32,571 nt of DNA from contig URPQ01000013.1 of NCBI GenBank assembly GCA_900549755.1, positions 1-32,571 of the forward strand, read 5' to 3'. This document shows positions 1 through 8,731 of this stretch, one piece after another. The DNA is from an uncultured Oscillospiraceae bacterium (lineage in GTDB: Bacteria > Bacillota > Clostridia > Oscillospirales > Acutalibacteraceae). How positions within the stretch are numbered: position 1 is the stretch's first letter; each line of letters starts with the position of its first letter. The notes beneath the pieces were generated by a model. That model was not told the origin of the DNA. It made no database searches and was given only the letters and a program-made list of their open reading frames with translations. The translations under genes were made by a program, and so were the position numbers.

Positions 1-112
1 AAGCCGCTTTTTTCTTTCTGCTGTAAGGACTTTTTTATGAGATCATATTGCAATTTGATTTTCCTCGATTTTTCTCGGACAGTTCTTCTGTTCAGATGTT
101 CTGATGCGGTTC

Positions 113-147
113 GGGCGGCAGGGAGTAAAATCCTTGCCGCCCTTTTT
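113..147 (+). terminator. Rho-independent terminator of a gene upstream of the window
   Basis: A 12-bp GC-rich stem (113-124 with 131-142, one G-T wobble) has a six-base loop and is followed by CTTTTT. It would end rightward transcription coming from outside the window. Bases 1-112 hold no gene I can support. Confidence 0.75.
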
Positions 148-263
148 CATACCAAAACCACGCTTCTAATGCATGGTTCAGTAAAAATTAAATAGTTGAG
201 AAGAAAAAACTCCTTCCGGCAAGATAACAATTGAAAGTTCGCTTTTTTGTAAATCTTTTAAGG

Positions 264-292
264 TTGTTTTCCGATCGGTTTTATGATATAAT
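264..292 (+). promoter_or_regulatory. Promoter of the LytTR response regulator
   Basis: TTGTTT at 264-269 and a perfect TATAAT at 287-292 are separated by 17 bp, a good housekeeping-sigma promoter. The predicted start near 299 leaves a leader of about 25 nt before the ATG at 325. I saw no copy of the ACAGCGTAAAC repeat here, so nothing points to autoregulation of this promoter. Confidence 0.65.
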
Positions 293-324
293 GTATTAAA
301 GTGCATGTGATTGCGGGTGAGAAA

Positions 325-1044
325 ATGAACACATACCGAATAGCCGTTTGTGATGACGATCCGGTCATGAGAGAACAATTGCATTCTTTCTGCAGGGAGC
401 TGCTGGACGGAGAAAGTATTCCGTATGCGATAACAGCTTTTCCCTCTGCCGCGGAACTTGAGAAAAGGATGAATTCTGATGTCGAGAAACCGTTCAATCT
501 GCTTATCCTGGATATTCAGATGAACGGCATGACGGGACTGGAGCTGGCGCGTTCTCTGCGAAGCAAGGACGACCGTATTTCAATTATATTTGTGACCGCA
601 TGCGACAATTATCTTTCCGAGGGCTATGATGTACAGCCCATTCATTTTCTTCTTAAACCGATTTGCCGGGAAGCACTGGCAAATGCAATCCGTACGGATC
701 TTAAATTGAATTACTTACCCAAAGCAGTCACGCTTAGCATCGGTAATAAGATACTGCATTTCTCCGTGTCGGAAATACGTTATGTAGAAAGTTATAACCA
801 CAACATAATCATTCATCAAAGTTCCGGAAACAGCAACACCTATTATCTTTCTCTTACCGAGTTTGAAAAACAGCTTCCAAAAGGCCATTTTTCACGTTGT
901 CATAACAGCTTTCTGGTGAATCTGAGCAGAGTAAAGGAAATCGGACGGACGGACCTAACGCTTCGAAATGGTGATATGCTTCCTGTGGGGCGTACATACT
1001 ATAAAGCCTTTCAAAGCGCATTTATACGATATATAAATCAATAA
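325..1044 (+). CDS. LytTR-family response regulator (AgrA/VirR type)
   Basis: DNA-binding response regulator of 239 aa. Residues 1-120 form a receiver domain: the acidic pocket is CDDD (10-12), the phosphoacceptor is Asp63 in LLILDIQM, and a late Lys lies in LLKPI. Residues about 135-239 form a LytTR domain, with IRYVESYNHN, the conserved FSRCHNSFLVNL core and a final GDMLPVGRTYYKAF. The family binds short direct repeats next to weak promoters and often controls secreted virulence, bacteriocin or surface factors. I chose the ATG at 325 because GGGTGAG lies just upstream; the open frame begins at a GTG at 301 that sits too close to the predicted transcription start. The gene converges on a GHKL kinase (1090-2757), its probable partner. 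Candidate target boxes lie at 2851-2881. The family call is firm; the pairing is inferred from position. Confidence 0.93.
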   Translation: MNTYRIAVCDDDPVMREQLHSFCRELLDGESIPYAITAFPSAAELEKRMNSDVEKPFNLLILDIQMNGMTGLELARSLRSKDDRISIIFVTACDNYLSEGYDVQPIHFLLKPICREALANAIRTDLKLNYLPKAVTLSIGNKILHFSVSEIRYVESYNHNIIIHQSSGNSNTYYLSLTEFEKQLPKGHFSRCHNSFLVNLSRVKEIGRTDLTLRNGDMLPVGRTYYKAFQSAFIRYINQ

Positions 1045-1092
1045 AATCAGCGGGTGTCATTTTCAAATGAATGACACCCGCTGATTTTATTA
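1043..1092. terminator. Bidirectional terminator between response regulator and kinase
   Basis: A perfect 18-bp inverted repeat (1043-1060 with 1071-1088) encloses a 10-nt loop. It has T-rich tails on both strands and overlaps the stop codon of the regulator and almost touches that of the kinase. It serves both converging genes. Confidence 0.9.
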
Positions 1093-2757
1093 TTTTTTCG
1101 GAATTCTTAAAGCGGTCTGAACAGTAAAAACATTTTCATCCGAAATAAAAATATCCAGCATACTGTGATATTTCTCTGCGACAGCGTTCATAAGCTTTAA
1201 TCCAAAGCCATGACTTTCCTTTTCATCCTTTGTAGAAATATACTGCCCGTTCTTATCCTGTTTTGGCTCTTCAATAAACGAATTCTCACATTTTACGGCG
1301 AGAAAACCGTTTCGTTCCTCTGCCTTGAATCGGATAAAGCTTTTTTCCGTGCAGCGCGAGGCCGCCTCTATAGCATTATCCAACATATTCATAAGCAGCG
1401 CGCACAGTTCATTTTCGGAAATCGGAATCTCTGCGGACACCGAAGCAGTGGCATCAAATGATATTCCCGCCCGTGCCGCTCTGTAGGCAGCATCCTGCAA
1501 AATAGCATTGACAACGAAATTTTTGGAAAAGTGTGTTTGCGCCAGGTGCTCGCACTGTCCTCTCATATCCTGCAGCATTTTGCCCAGAGTTTCATAGTCT
1601 CCCTTTTTGTAAGCCGACTCCAAGGCAACAATTCTGTGTCTTTCCTCATGCCTGATTGCCTCACTTGCCCTCATTTTGCTTTCGATGGCACGATATCCGT
1701 CCAGAATCAGCTGATTGTGCAGGCGGAGCGCCTGTGTTTCCGTTCGCTGCGTGACAAAGGCGCACATCACTGCATATGTAGAAATTACAGCACAAACAGC
1801 AGTCAGCCAAACGGTAATCCAATACAAAAGTTCCCCATAATGCCCAAGCTCAACTGTATCACGGAACATCTGCACGATATATCCTGCAAGATACCCATTT
1901 ACGGCGGCAGATATTCCGAAAGCAATCAACAGTGTAGTAAAGCTGACCGCCGTAGTGATTCCAAAATACTTCCAAAATTTCCGCTGTCGGTTCATTGCAA
2001 GAAAGAGAATCAGTAACAGTATAAAGAAGAAGCCAACCTCCCGGCGGATAAGAAAATCGACCAACCGGTTATTCAGGAAGAAATAGCCCATTCCCTTTGT
2101 AATCCACTGTGCCGTAAGACCGGCAGCCGCAAGAAGCAGCGGAATCAGACTCCAGTCGGGCTTTTTGTGTGCAACTCCCAAAAGAAATATGCCCGCCACA
2201 AGAAGTGAAATCGCTGCGGTTACGCCGGCGGGAATTCCGTAAAAATTAGCATATGCATAGCTCTCAGTCGCATCGTATTCTACTGGTACAAAGCGAGCAG
2301 CCGGAGGAAACACCAAGCTGGTTGTACTTTTAACCACACATGTCATTGTGACATGGCATTCTTCATTTCTCGGCATAGGAATTACTGCCTGTGTCTGTCC
2401 CGCTGCCCCTGCAGGGACAGCGGACGAGGAGTGCCATACCTCAACTCCGTTGATACAAACCGTAAGCTCCAACCCTGCCGTTTCAAACACCAGATTCCCG
2501 TTTTCCTCTGTCGGCGGAAAAACAGTTTCAAGCCGAAAACTCTCCCCTGTTTGAGGCATAACAGTATAATCCAACGAACTTTCGGAGCCGTCTGTCTCAA
2601 TTTTGACAGAAGACTGCCAATCAATATAGCGAATCGACATGTCCGTCTTAATAAAAAACTGCAGAAAACACATTGTCCCCAAACAAAGCAGTATAAAAAC
2701 GGCAGTACAAACAACCTGCAGGCAGCGTTTCATATTCGAAATTTCATTCCTTTCCAT
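1090..2757 (-). CDS. GHKL sensor histidine kinase (AgrC-like class) with 7-TM-type sensor
   Basis: Membrane sensor kinase, 555 aa. One hydrophobic helix (about 14-36) leads to a beta-rich extracytoplasmic domain (about 37-165). A block of about six more helices (about 170-345) follows, then a short helical linker and the kinase core. The H-box is RHEERHRIVAL near residue 369, with His370 or the second His as phosphoacceptor candidates. The N-box is LLMNMLDNAIEAA at about 454-466 and the G-box is SHGFGLKLM at about 515-524. The overall plan resembles 7TMR-DISM sensors joined to a GHKL ATPase. No agrB/agrD-like peptide genes are visible, so the ligand is unknown. The start at 2757 has a weak ribosome site; an in-frame ATG at 2733 is an alternative. 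It is divergently transcribed from the giant secreted protein gene, and their shared upstream region carries the LytTR boxes. Confidence 0.9.
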   Translation of the reverse strand: MERNEISNMKRCLQVVCTAVFILLCLGTMCFLQFFIKTDMSIRYIDWQSSVKIETDGSESSLDYTVMPQTGESFRLETVFPPTEENGNLVFETAGLELTVCINGVEVWHSSSAVPAGAAGQTQAVIPMPRNEECHVTMTCVVKSTTSLVFPPAARFVPVEYDATESYAYANFYGIPAGVTAAISLLVAGIFLLGVAHKKPDWSLIPLLLAAAGLTAQWITKGMGYFFLNNRLVDFLIRREVGFFFILLLILFLAMNRQRKFWKYFGITTAVSFTTLLIAFGISAAVNGYLAGYIVQMFRDTVELGHYGELLYWITVWLTAVCAVISTYAVMCAFVTQRTETQALRLHNQLILDGYRAIESKMRASEAIRHEERHRIVALESAYKKGDYETLGKMLQDMRGQCEHLAQTHFSKNFVVNAILQDAAYRAARAGISFDATASVSAEIPISENELCALLMNMLDNAIEAASRCTEKSFIRFKAEERNGFLAVKCENSFIEEPKQDKNGQYISTKDEKESHGFGLKLMNAVAEKYHSMLDIFISDENVFTVQTALRIPKK

Positions 2758-2795
2758 TCAACTTCATAACTCGGAGCGCCGAACTTTTCATCATT

Positions 2796-2824
2796 ATTTT
2801 ACTGGCTTTTTTCTCGTTTTGCAA
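2796..2824 (-). promoter_or_regulatory. Promoter of the sensor kinase
   Basis: On the minus strand, TTGCAA (2819-2824) and TAAAAT (2796-2801) are 17 bp apart, with a predicted start near 2789. The LytTR boxes at 2851-2881 lie upstream of it, so the regulator could influence both divergent genes. Confidence 0.55.
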
Positions 2825-2850
2825 GAGATATTTCACGTTTCACCCCGTTT

Positions 2851-2881
2851 ACAGCGTAAACAACCGATATACAGCGTAAAC
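2851..2881 (+). promoter_or_regulatory. Tandem LytTR-type operator boxes
   Basis: ACAGCGTAAAC occurs twice, at 2851-2861 and 2871-2881, as a perfect direct repeat with a 20-bp period (about two helical turns). LytTR regulators such as AgrA recognise paired ACAGTTAAG-like boxes spaced in the same way, immediately upstream of a poor -35. Here the second box ends 3 bp before the candidate -35 of the gene starting at 3013. The repeat is seen directly; the identity of the binding protein is inferred. Confidence 0.65.
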
Positions 2882-2884
2882 GAC

Positions 2885-2914
2885 ACGACAAAGGCCGACA
2901 TAATTTGATATAAT
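2885..2914 (+). promoter_or_regulatory. Activator-type promoter of the giant secreted protein
   Basis: A perfect TATAAT (2909-2914) is paired with only a poor -35 (ACGACA, 2885-2890, 18-bp spacer). A good -10 with a weak -35 abutting direct repeats is typical of a promoter that needs an activator. Predicted start is near 2921, giving a leader of about 90 nt. Confidence 0.6.
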
Positions 2915-3012
2915 GTGAGATAGGAAGTATAACAGAATACTTTATGATTTGCTGCGGCAAATCCCCGCCCGAAAACGATCTTTCCCCCGTGAAAAGAAAA
3001 GGAGGACTCTCT

Positions 3013-6000
3013 ATGTACAAAAAACTCATTCTGAAGCGCTCGCTATGCGCGCTGCTGTCGGTCATAATGATCGCAGTATGTCTGCCCCTGTCGGTCTTTG
3101 CCGCCGACCCGAGTGAGCCGCAGTTTTCATCGGATGCCGCTAATACTCTGATGAAAAACACAAAACCCGCCGGCTTTGACAATACAACCAACCCTTACGG
3201 GTATAATGTCGGCCGTCCCTTTGCAATGGTTGAAAAAAACGAACTGCTTTATTTTGAGACATACGGCACGTCCGCAACAGGCAAAATTGCGGATGTAGGA
3301 ACCCCGGAGTCTCTCAAGAACTTTATTTCCAAAAAAGGAACCGCTTCCGATGCCTCTCTGCCCAATATGGACATCAGTGCGCTTCAGACGTACTATGCAT
3401 TTGTCCAGTCCGTTTCCTTTGACCCGTTCGGCTCAGGCAGGAGAGACCATGTTGCCTATGTAGGTCTTAATAAGTCGGATCAGCAGGTCTATCTTCATAT
3501 ATATGATACAAGAACGGGAGAATATAAAGGCAAACAGTGGGTCGGCGAAATGACCTGGATGTTTGACAACAAAGGCCTTATTCGTGCTCTAAACCTTGAA
3601 ACCAACGCCTATCTGAACATTACCGCAGGCGACTTTGACGGAGACGGCAAGGACACGCTGATCATCTATGTTCCGCACACAAAACGCTCGACAGGTTTGA
3701 TGCAGACTTTTGATTACGAACCTTATGTCGGTTGCTTTCTGTATGAATATTCCTTTACCGGCAAAAACAGCTTTGTATTATTAAATAACTCAAGCATTAT
3801 GGGAGAAGGCAAAAAACTCGGCTTCGGCAATGATATGCTTCATGACTCCTACAAAAAATTATATCACACCGGTGTTGGAAGTCCCACGGACCCAGGGGCA
3901 AATGGTGACAGCATATACGGAAGCTCTGGCCAAACCTTTGACAACCGATTTCATAAGCTGGGCGTAGACATGGTGGTAGGCGATTTTAACGGCGACCAAA
4001 TCGATGACATCGCCGTGCTGTCCTATTTCTTCATAAACAATGTAAACAGTCGCAATTTGAATCTATATCGTCCTCAGGTAAAAATTAAATATGGAAAAGC
4101 CGGCGGTAGTTCTTCCGGCGGACGCTCCTCGTTTGTGGACGGCGACGCCGATGAAAAATTCTATGTTTGCCCGGAGGGAGAAGTCGAAAATAATGTTATT
4201 AATAATGATAACAGCATGAACGCCTGCAGCATCACGGCAGGAGACTTCAACAACGACGGATATGAAGATATACTTGTTGCGGGCTTACATGCCAGTGTCG
4301 TCACTGGTATCACTTGGACTTTTTCATCCGAAACTGCATATACAACGCTCCTTAATAACGGAAACAGAGGCTTTGTACAATCCGAATATAAGGTGATGGC
4401 TTCCAACGGTTGGACGAAGGCCGGTTCCCGAACCGCAGAAGTTGTTTCGCCTTTAGCGGTAGAGGCTGTTGCTTTTAACGGTGCGAGCGCCGCAGATTTC
4501 GTCTTTATCAACGGCACGCTGTACAACTATAATGCCCAGACCGGAGAACTTGACAAGCTCACTACTTCAAACGGATATTCTTTCCGCACAAACTCAAACG
4601 GCAGCACAAACAACTTCTGGTTTGAGGGCGAGATCGGCGGTAAGACAGAATTCTTCCGCTCGGTTGCCGTCGGAAACTTTGACGGCAACAATGCAGGACG
4701 TGAGCAGATTGTGTTTGTAACCTCTGCCGAAACCGGTAACGAGGATAAATATTCCTTCAGCAAGGGTATGATTTCCGCAACCTATCCGGATACAAGCGAC
4801 AGCTATGAGGCGGCAAACGGCTTTGACCTGACATTGTCATACTGGAGTCCGAACCAAGCGTACGGTGATTACTACGGCTGTACGGCTCAGGTACTTCTCA
4901 CCGCCTGCGACAGAAACCAGGACGGTGTTATAGCCAAATATAAGGGCGTAAGCTATGCCTACAGCGACCCGGAGGTCAAGGCAGTCATACAGGCTGCGCC
5001 GTATTTCTCCGCGCTGAGTGACTCCGGCGAAAACGAAACCGCATATACAATCACAGAGAGTTTCGAGTTGGAGCAGTCCTCATCGAACAATGTTTCCTTC
5101 AGCGTCGGAATGTCTTACTCTTACGGAGGGCTTCTCGCCCCCGTTGAGGTGAACATCTCGGCAGGCTACTCGCTTGAATGGAGCAAAACCTATTCCACGG
5201 CTCTGCAGAAGGAATATTCCCTGACGGTTAAGGCACGGGCGTACAACACGGTGCTTGTGTCCAGAACGCCTGTATTTATCTACGCCTATGAGATACTGGA
5301 CGAAAACGGCAAATGGTCGGGAGATACCGCCATAACGCTTTCCATTCCGCAGCAGCCGGTATATCAACAGCTGAGCGTTGACGACTACAACGGCTTTGTT
5401 GATGAGTATAACGATTATATGAATAACAAGAAATATCATGCCGTCATAAGGGAATCGGATAAAATAGACAAAGATAAAAAATGCTATTATCCCTTGGTAA
5501 AAATAGATAAAGCGGCAAACTGGCTTGACGGAAACGAGGGCAACCCGTTTATGTACAATCAGCTCGGCTGGGGCGTTTACAGCAATTTGGGTGCAGAGCA
5601 GCTCAGTAAGCTCGCCGTTCGACTCGGACATAACGGCGGTCTTAACGAGGTTTCGTGGCAAAAAAGCAATATAGAATCCGTTTCCGAAGAAATGACGCAC
5701 GGTTTTTATTTCAACTTCTCCATAAGCACAAATGTTGCCGGAAATATTCTTTTCTCACACGATGTAGGGTTTGAAACAAGCCTTAACTACAGCAACGGCT
5801 CGGGTGTATCCACCACAAAGACATCGTCCGAAGGCTGTACCGGCGTGGTCAATGATATCGACGGTCCGGATCTTGCCTCAAACGGAATCCCTTCAAACGT
5901 ATACACGCAATATACCTTTGACTGGACGCTCGGTCAGTGGTTCCGACACCTTTACGGCGATGAAAACAACAAGACCATCTTTATAGGCTATAACTTGACA

Positions 6001-8598
6001 AATCTCAGTGCTCCTTCACCGGCAGTGGTCGACCTTGAGGCAGAACTGCTTGACGAAGACGAGATACGCCTTACTTGGTCGCAGCCCGATAAAACTCCCG
6101 GCTGGCCGGATGCGGAGGGCTACTATCTTTATCAAGTTGAAAACGGTGAATATAAAAGGATTTCAGATCTTATTCCTGTCGGCACGACCTCTTATGACAT
6201 TTCCGGACTTAAAACCAATACAGAGTACGAATATGTGCTTACAACCGTTTGCAATGTAGACGGAAAGGATAAGGAAAGTGCCTGGTCAAACTCTGCAACC
6301 ATAACAACAGCAAAGAGAGACTATAAGGTCAACTATAAAATCGACAACGAGAAAGCCGCCGATATCAGTGTGCGGCACCTCGGCAATGTTAATATTAAAT
6401 CGGGCGATGAGATCAATGAAAGCGATATTATTAAAATCAGAGTTTCGCCAAAGAACCGGCACTTTGAACTTGTGTCGCTGACTCTTAATAACGGCGGAGA
6501 AGAGACTGTATTCAGACCCGACCTCAACGGCAACATAGAGTGCGCGTTTGCACTGGGCGGCGAAGCTAACATATTCGTATCCACACGAAAAACATTCGAT
6601 TCGGCTGAGGTCATCTTTGTCGGCGAATATAAGAACGGCGAAGACCTTCTCGGAACAGTTACCGCAAAGGTCGGTGAAACAGGTCTGCCTGCTCCGGGCG
6701 GCACGGTGACCGGCGATGTAACATTTACCGCCGTTCCGCAAAACGGCTATACACTGAAGTCGTGGAAAATAACAGATGCCGAAAACAATACGGATATTGT
6801 TAACGCGGCAGGCTCAAATACCTACACGCTTACCCTTGGCTCAACAAAATACACCGTCGAAGCGGAATTTGAAAGAGTTTCCGAAACCGACAGACCCGTG
6901 AAGCTGACCTATTCCGTTGCAAGCGGCAACGAAACCGGTATGGCGGCAACAAAGCAGACCTATCAGTCCGGTTCCGCTGTTCCCGTGGGAACGAAAATCA
7001 ACTTCATCGCTCAGGCGGCAGAAGGCTATAGGGTGCAAAAGCTCGTTATCACCAAAAACGGAATTCCCGACACGGTAATAACAGATAACAGGCTTTACGA
7101 TATGTACGAGTATGAGCTCACCGTTGATACCCAAACCGATATCAAGGTATACTTTACGGAGATCGAAAAATATACGGTCACAGTTGATATGCCGAATAAG
7201 AACGCCGAAATTACCGTTAAAAACGGGACATCGGATTTTGAAAGCGGTCAAAAGGTCAATTTCGGCGATGAAATCACCGTAACCGTCAAGCCGAAGGATG
7301 GATACCGTCTTGCCGACACAGAGAGCTGGTCCGATAACGGCGACGGGAGCTATACCTACAAGACCGGCAGAATCAAGATGGAAACGCATATCCGTGTGGC
7401 GGTAGAGGAAATTCCGGAATACACCGTCACCTTCCCGACAATGATCGAGGGCTGTGTGCTGACAGTGCGCAGCAAAAATGAAAAAATCACAAGCGGCAGT
7501 AAAATTCGTGAAGGCACAATTCTTGTTGCGAGTATCGTGCTTGAGCCGTCATATATCCTCAAAGGCTGGTACATCGGCGGCGAATTCAGTCCCGAAACCA
7601 ACAAGACCGAAGTTTCCTTTACGGTGGACGGAGACACCCTTCTTTCCGTAATCGTTGAAAATGTAAAAGGCGACAAGGGTGATACCGGCATCGGAATCAA
7701 ATCAGCAATTATTGACGAAAGCGGAAACCTCATTATTACTCTTACCGACGACACGGTGTTAAACCTCGGAAAGGTCACCGGAGATAACGGAAGTCAGGGC
7801 GAACAAGGTGCTCCCGGTGCCGCAGGAGTAGGAGTTAAATCCGTCGCAATTGATGAAAACGGAAATCTGGTCATAACACTTACAGACAATACCGTGCATA
7901 ATCTCGGAAAGGTAGTCGGAGATAAAGGCGAACAGGGCGTGAATGGCGTTGGTGTTAAATCCGTTATGATTGATGAAAGCGGCAATTTGATTATCACTCT
8001 TACCGATGAGACCGTACACAATGCCGGACGGGTGACCGGAGATAAAGGTGACAAGGGCGATACGGGCAATGTCGGAGTCGGTGTAAAAACCACCGAAATC
8101 GATGAAAACGGCAATCTAATCATCACCCTTACCGACGACACTGTGCATAACCTCGGGAAAGTAGTCGGTGCAAAGGGCGAAGCCGGTACTGCAGGAACCA
8201 ACGGCATTAACGGTACCGGAATCAAGTCCGCTCATATCGACGCAGACGGTAATCTTATCCTCACCTTTACCGACGGAGTTATAACCAATCTCGGAAAAAT
8301 CGTCGGAACGGACGGGAAAGATGGTGTCAATGGTAAAGATGGTACCAATGGCAAAGATGGCAAGGACGGAAAAGACGGTCTCGGTATTAAAGGATGCCGC
8401 ATTGACGACGGTGGAGACCTGATAATAACCCTGACCGACAACACAACGCTGAACGCCGGCAACATTTCCGCGATCAGCGATAATGTCAGTGTTTCCAAGC
8501 CTCTTGCAACCGCAGCAGTTTCTCTTTCCGGAGTGTCTCTTCTTTGGAATATTGTTTCGCTTGTTGCGGCGATTGTAAGGAAGAAAAAACTAATTTAA
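3013..8598 (+). CDS. Giant secreted multidomain surface protein: FG-GAP/VCBS-like, Fn3, InlB-like and collagen-like repeats
   Basis: About 1861 aa. I chose the ATG at 3013 because AAAGGAGGA lies 5-10 nt upstream and a clear signal peptide follows (KKLILKR, hydrophobic core, VFA-A near residues 30-31). Domains in order: Ca-binding-like FG-GAP/VCBS motifs with DFDGDGKD (207), DFNGDQIDD (324), DFNNDGYED (411) and NFDGNN (555); a Ser/Thr-rich amphipathic beta region (about 677-761, with a second one about 895-950) that recalls aerolysin-type pore-forming folds; a fibronectin type III domain (about 999-1102); divergent InlB-like beta repeats (about 1103-1550); and six copies of a 31-residue module alternating with collagen-like Gly-X-Y linkers (1553 to about 1822). 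A hydrophobic helix and RKKK tail at the C-terminus may anchor it; I see no LPXTG motif. It is probably displayed on the cell surface, possibly as an adhesin. Domain names come from motif reading; the function is unknown. Confidence 0.85.
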   Translation: MYKKLILKRSLCALLSVIMIAVCLPLSVFAADPSEPQFSSDAANTLMKNTKPAGFDNTTNPYGYNVGRPFAMVEKNELLYFETYGTSATGKIADVGTPESLKNFISKKGTASDASLPNMDISALQTYYAFVQSVSFDPFGSGRRDHVAYVGLNKSDQQVYLHIYDTRTGEYKGKQWVGEMTWMFDNKGLIRALNLETNAYLNITAGDFDGDGKDTLIIYVPHTKRSTGLMQTFDYEPYVGCFLYEYSFTGKNSFVLLNNSSIMGEGKKLGFGNDMLHDSYKKLYHTGVGSPTDPGANGDSIYGSSGQTFDNRFHKLGVDMVVGDFNGDQIDDIAVLSYFFINNVNSRNLNLYRPQVKIKYGKAGGSSSGGRSSFVDGDADEKFYVCPEGEVENNVINNDNSMNACSITAGDFNNDGYEDILVAGLHASVVTGITWTFSSETAYTTLLNNGNRGFVQSEYKVMASNGWTKAGSRTAEVVSPLAVEAVAFNGASAADFVFINGTLYNYNAQTGELDKLTTSNGYSFRTNSNGSTNNFWFEGEIGGKTEFFRSVAVGNFDGNNAGREQIVFVTSAETGNEDKYSFSKGMISATYPDTSDSYEAANGFDLTLSYWSPNQAYGDYYGCTAQVLLTACDRNQDGVIAKYKGVSYAYSDPEVKAVIQAAPYFSALSDSGENETAYTITESFELEQSSSNNVSFSVGMSYSYGGLLAPVEVNISAGYSLEWSKTYSTALQKEYSLTVKARAYNTVLVSRTPVFIYAYEILDENGKWSGDTAITLSIPQQPVYQQLSVDDYNGFVDEYNDYMNNKKYHAVIRESDKIDKDKKCYYPLVKIDKAANWLDGNEGNPFMYNQLGWGVYSNLGAEQLSKLAVRLGHNGGLNEVSWQKSNIESVSEEMTHGFYFNFSISTNVAGNILFSHDVGFETSLNYSNGSGVSTTKTSSEGCTGVVNDIDGPDLASNGIPSNVYTQYTFDWTLGQWFRHLYGDENNKTIFIGYNLTNLSAPSPAVVDLEAELLDEDEIRLTWSQPDKTPGWPDAEGYYLYQVENGEYKRISDLIPVGTTSYDISGLKTNTEYEYVLTTVCNVDGKDKESAWSNSATITTAKRDYKVNYKIDNEKAADISVRHLGNVNIKSGDEINESDIIKIRVSPKNRHFELVSLTLNNGGEETVFRPDLNGNIECAFALGGEANIFVSTRKTFDSAEVIFVGEYKNGEDLLGTVTAKVGETGLPAPGGTVTGDVTFTAVPQNGYTLKSWKITDAENNTDIVNAAGSNTYTLTLGSTKYTVEAEFERVSETDRPVKLTYSVASGNETGMAATKQTYQSGSAVPVGTKINFIAQAAEGYRVQKLVITKNGIPDTVITDNRLYDMYEYELTVDTQTDIKVYFTEIEKYTVTVDMPNKNAEITVKNGTSDFESGQKVNFGDEITVTVKPKDGYRLADTESWSDNGDGSYTYKTGRIKMETHIRVAVEEIPEYTVTFPTMIEGCVLTVRSKNEKITSGSKIREGTILVASIVLEPSYILKGWYIGGEFSPETNKTEVSFTVDGDTLLSVIVENVKGDKGDTGIGIKSAIIDESGNLIITLTDDTVLNLGKVTGDNGSQGEQGAPGAAGVGVKSVAIDENGNLVITLTDNTVHNLGKVVGDKGEQGVNGVGVKSVMIDESGNLIITLTDETVHNAGRVTGDKGDKGDTGNVGVGVKTTEIDENGNLIITLTDDTVHNLGKVVGAKGEAGTAGTNGINGTGIKSAHIDADGNLILTFTDGVITNLGKIVGTDGKDGVNGKDGTNGKDGKDGKDGLGIKGCRIDDGGDLIITLTDNTTLNAGNISAISDNVSVSKPLATAAVSLSGVSLLWNIVSLVAAIVRKKKLI
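7669..8480 (+). repeat. Six-copy protein-level repeat: 31-aa beta module alternating with collagen-like linkers
   Basis: Within the giant protein the pattern G-I/V-K-S-x-x-I-D-E-x-G-N-L-I-I-T-L-T-D followed by xTVxNLGKVxG appears six times. The copies are joined by Gly-X-Y stretches of 9-24 residues rich in GDK, GEQ, GKD and GTN. DNA copies are diverged, so this is an old protein repeat and not a recent tandem duplication. The linkers vary in length and the module does not. Confidence 0.85.
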
Positions 8599-8731
8599 TT
8601 CGGATGATTGTTCGAATTTAAAAGGATGCAAGACCTCCGGCTATCAGCGGCGGCGTTCTGACAGGTGTAACGGTATTTGATAAGAGGAAAAGGCATTCCG
8701 TCAAATAATCAAAGATAAGGTTGTAGTATCG

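Noticed and set aside
2944..3012. Upstream extension of the giant protein
   Set aside because: The ATG at 3013 has a strong ribosome site and begins a proper signal peptide; the extension would bury it.
7669..8480. Possible CRISPR or tandem DNA repeat
   Set aside because: The repeat exists at protein level within one reading frame; DNA copies differ and spacers are coding Gly-X-Y linkers.
7356..8498. Long open frames on the minus strand across the collagen-like region
   Set aside because: They mirror the Gly/Asp-rich repeats and translate to Pro/Ser/Thr-rich low-complexity sequence without starts or ribosome sites; shadows of the real gene.
8597..8618. Terminator after the giant protein
   Set aside because: AATTCG/CGAATT is only a 6-bp AT-rich stem without a T-run; too weak to call.
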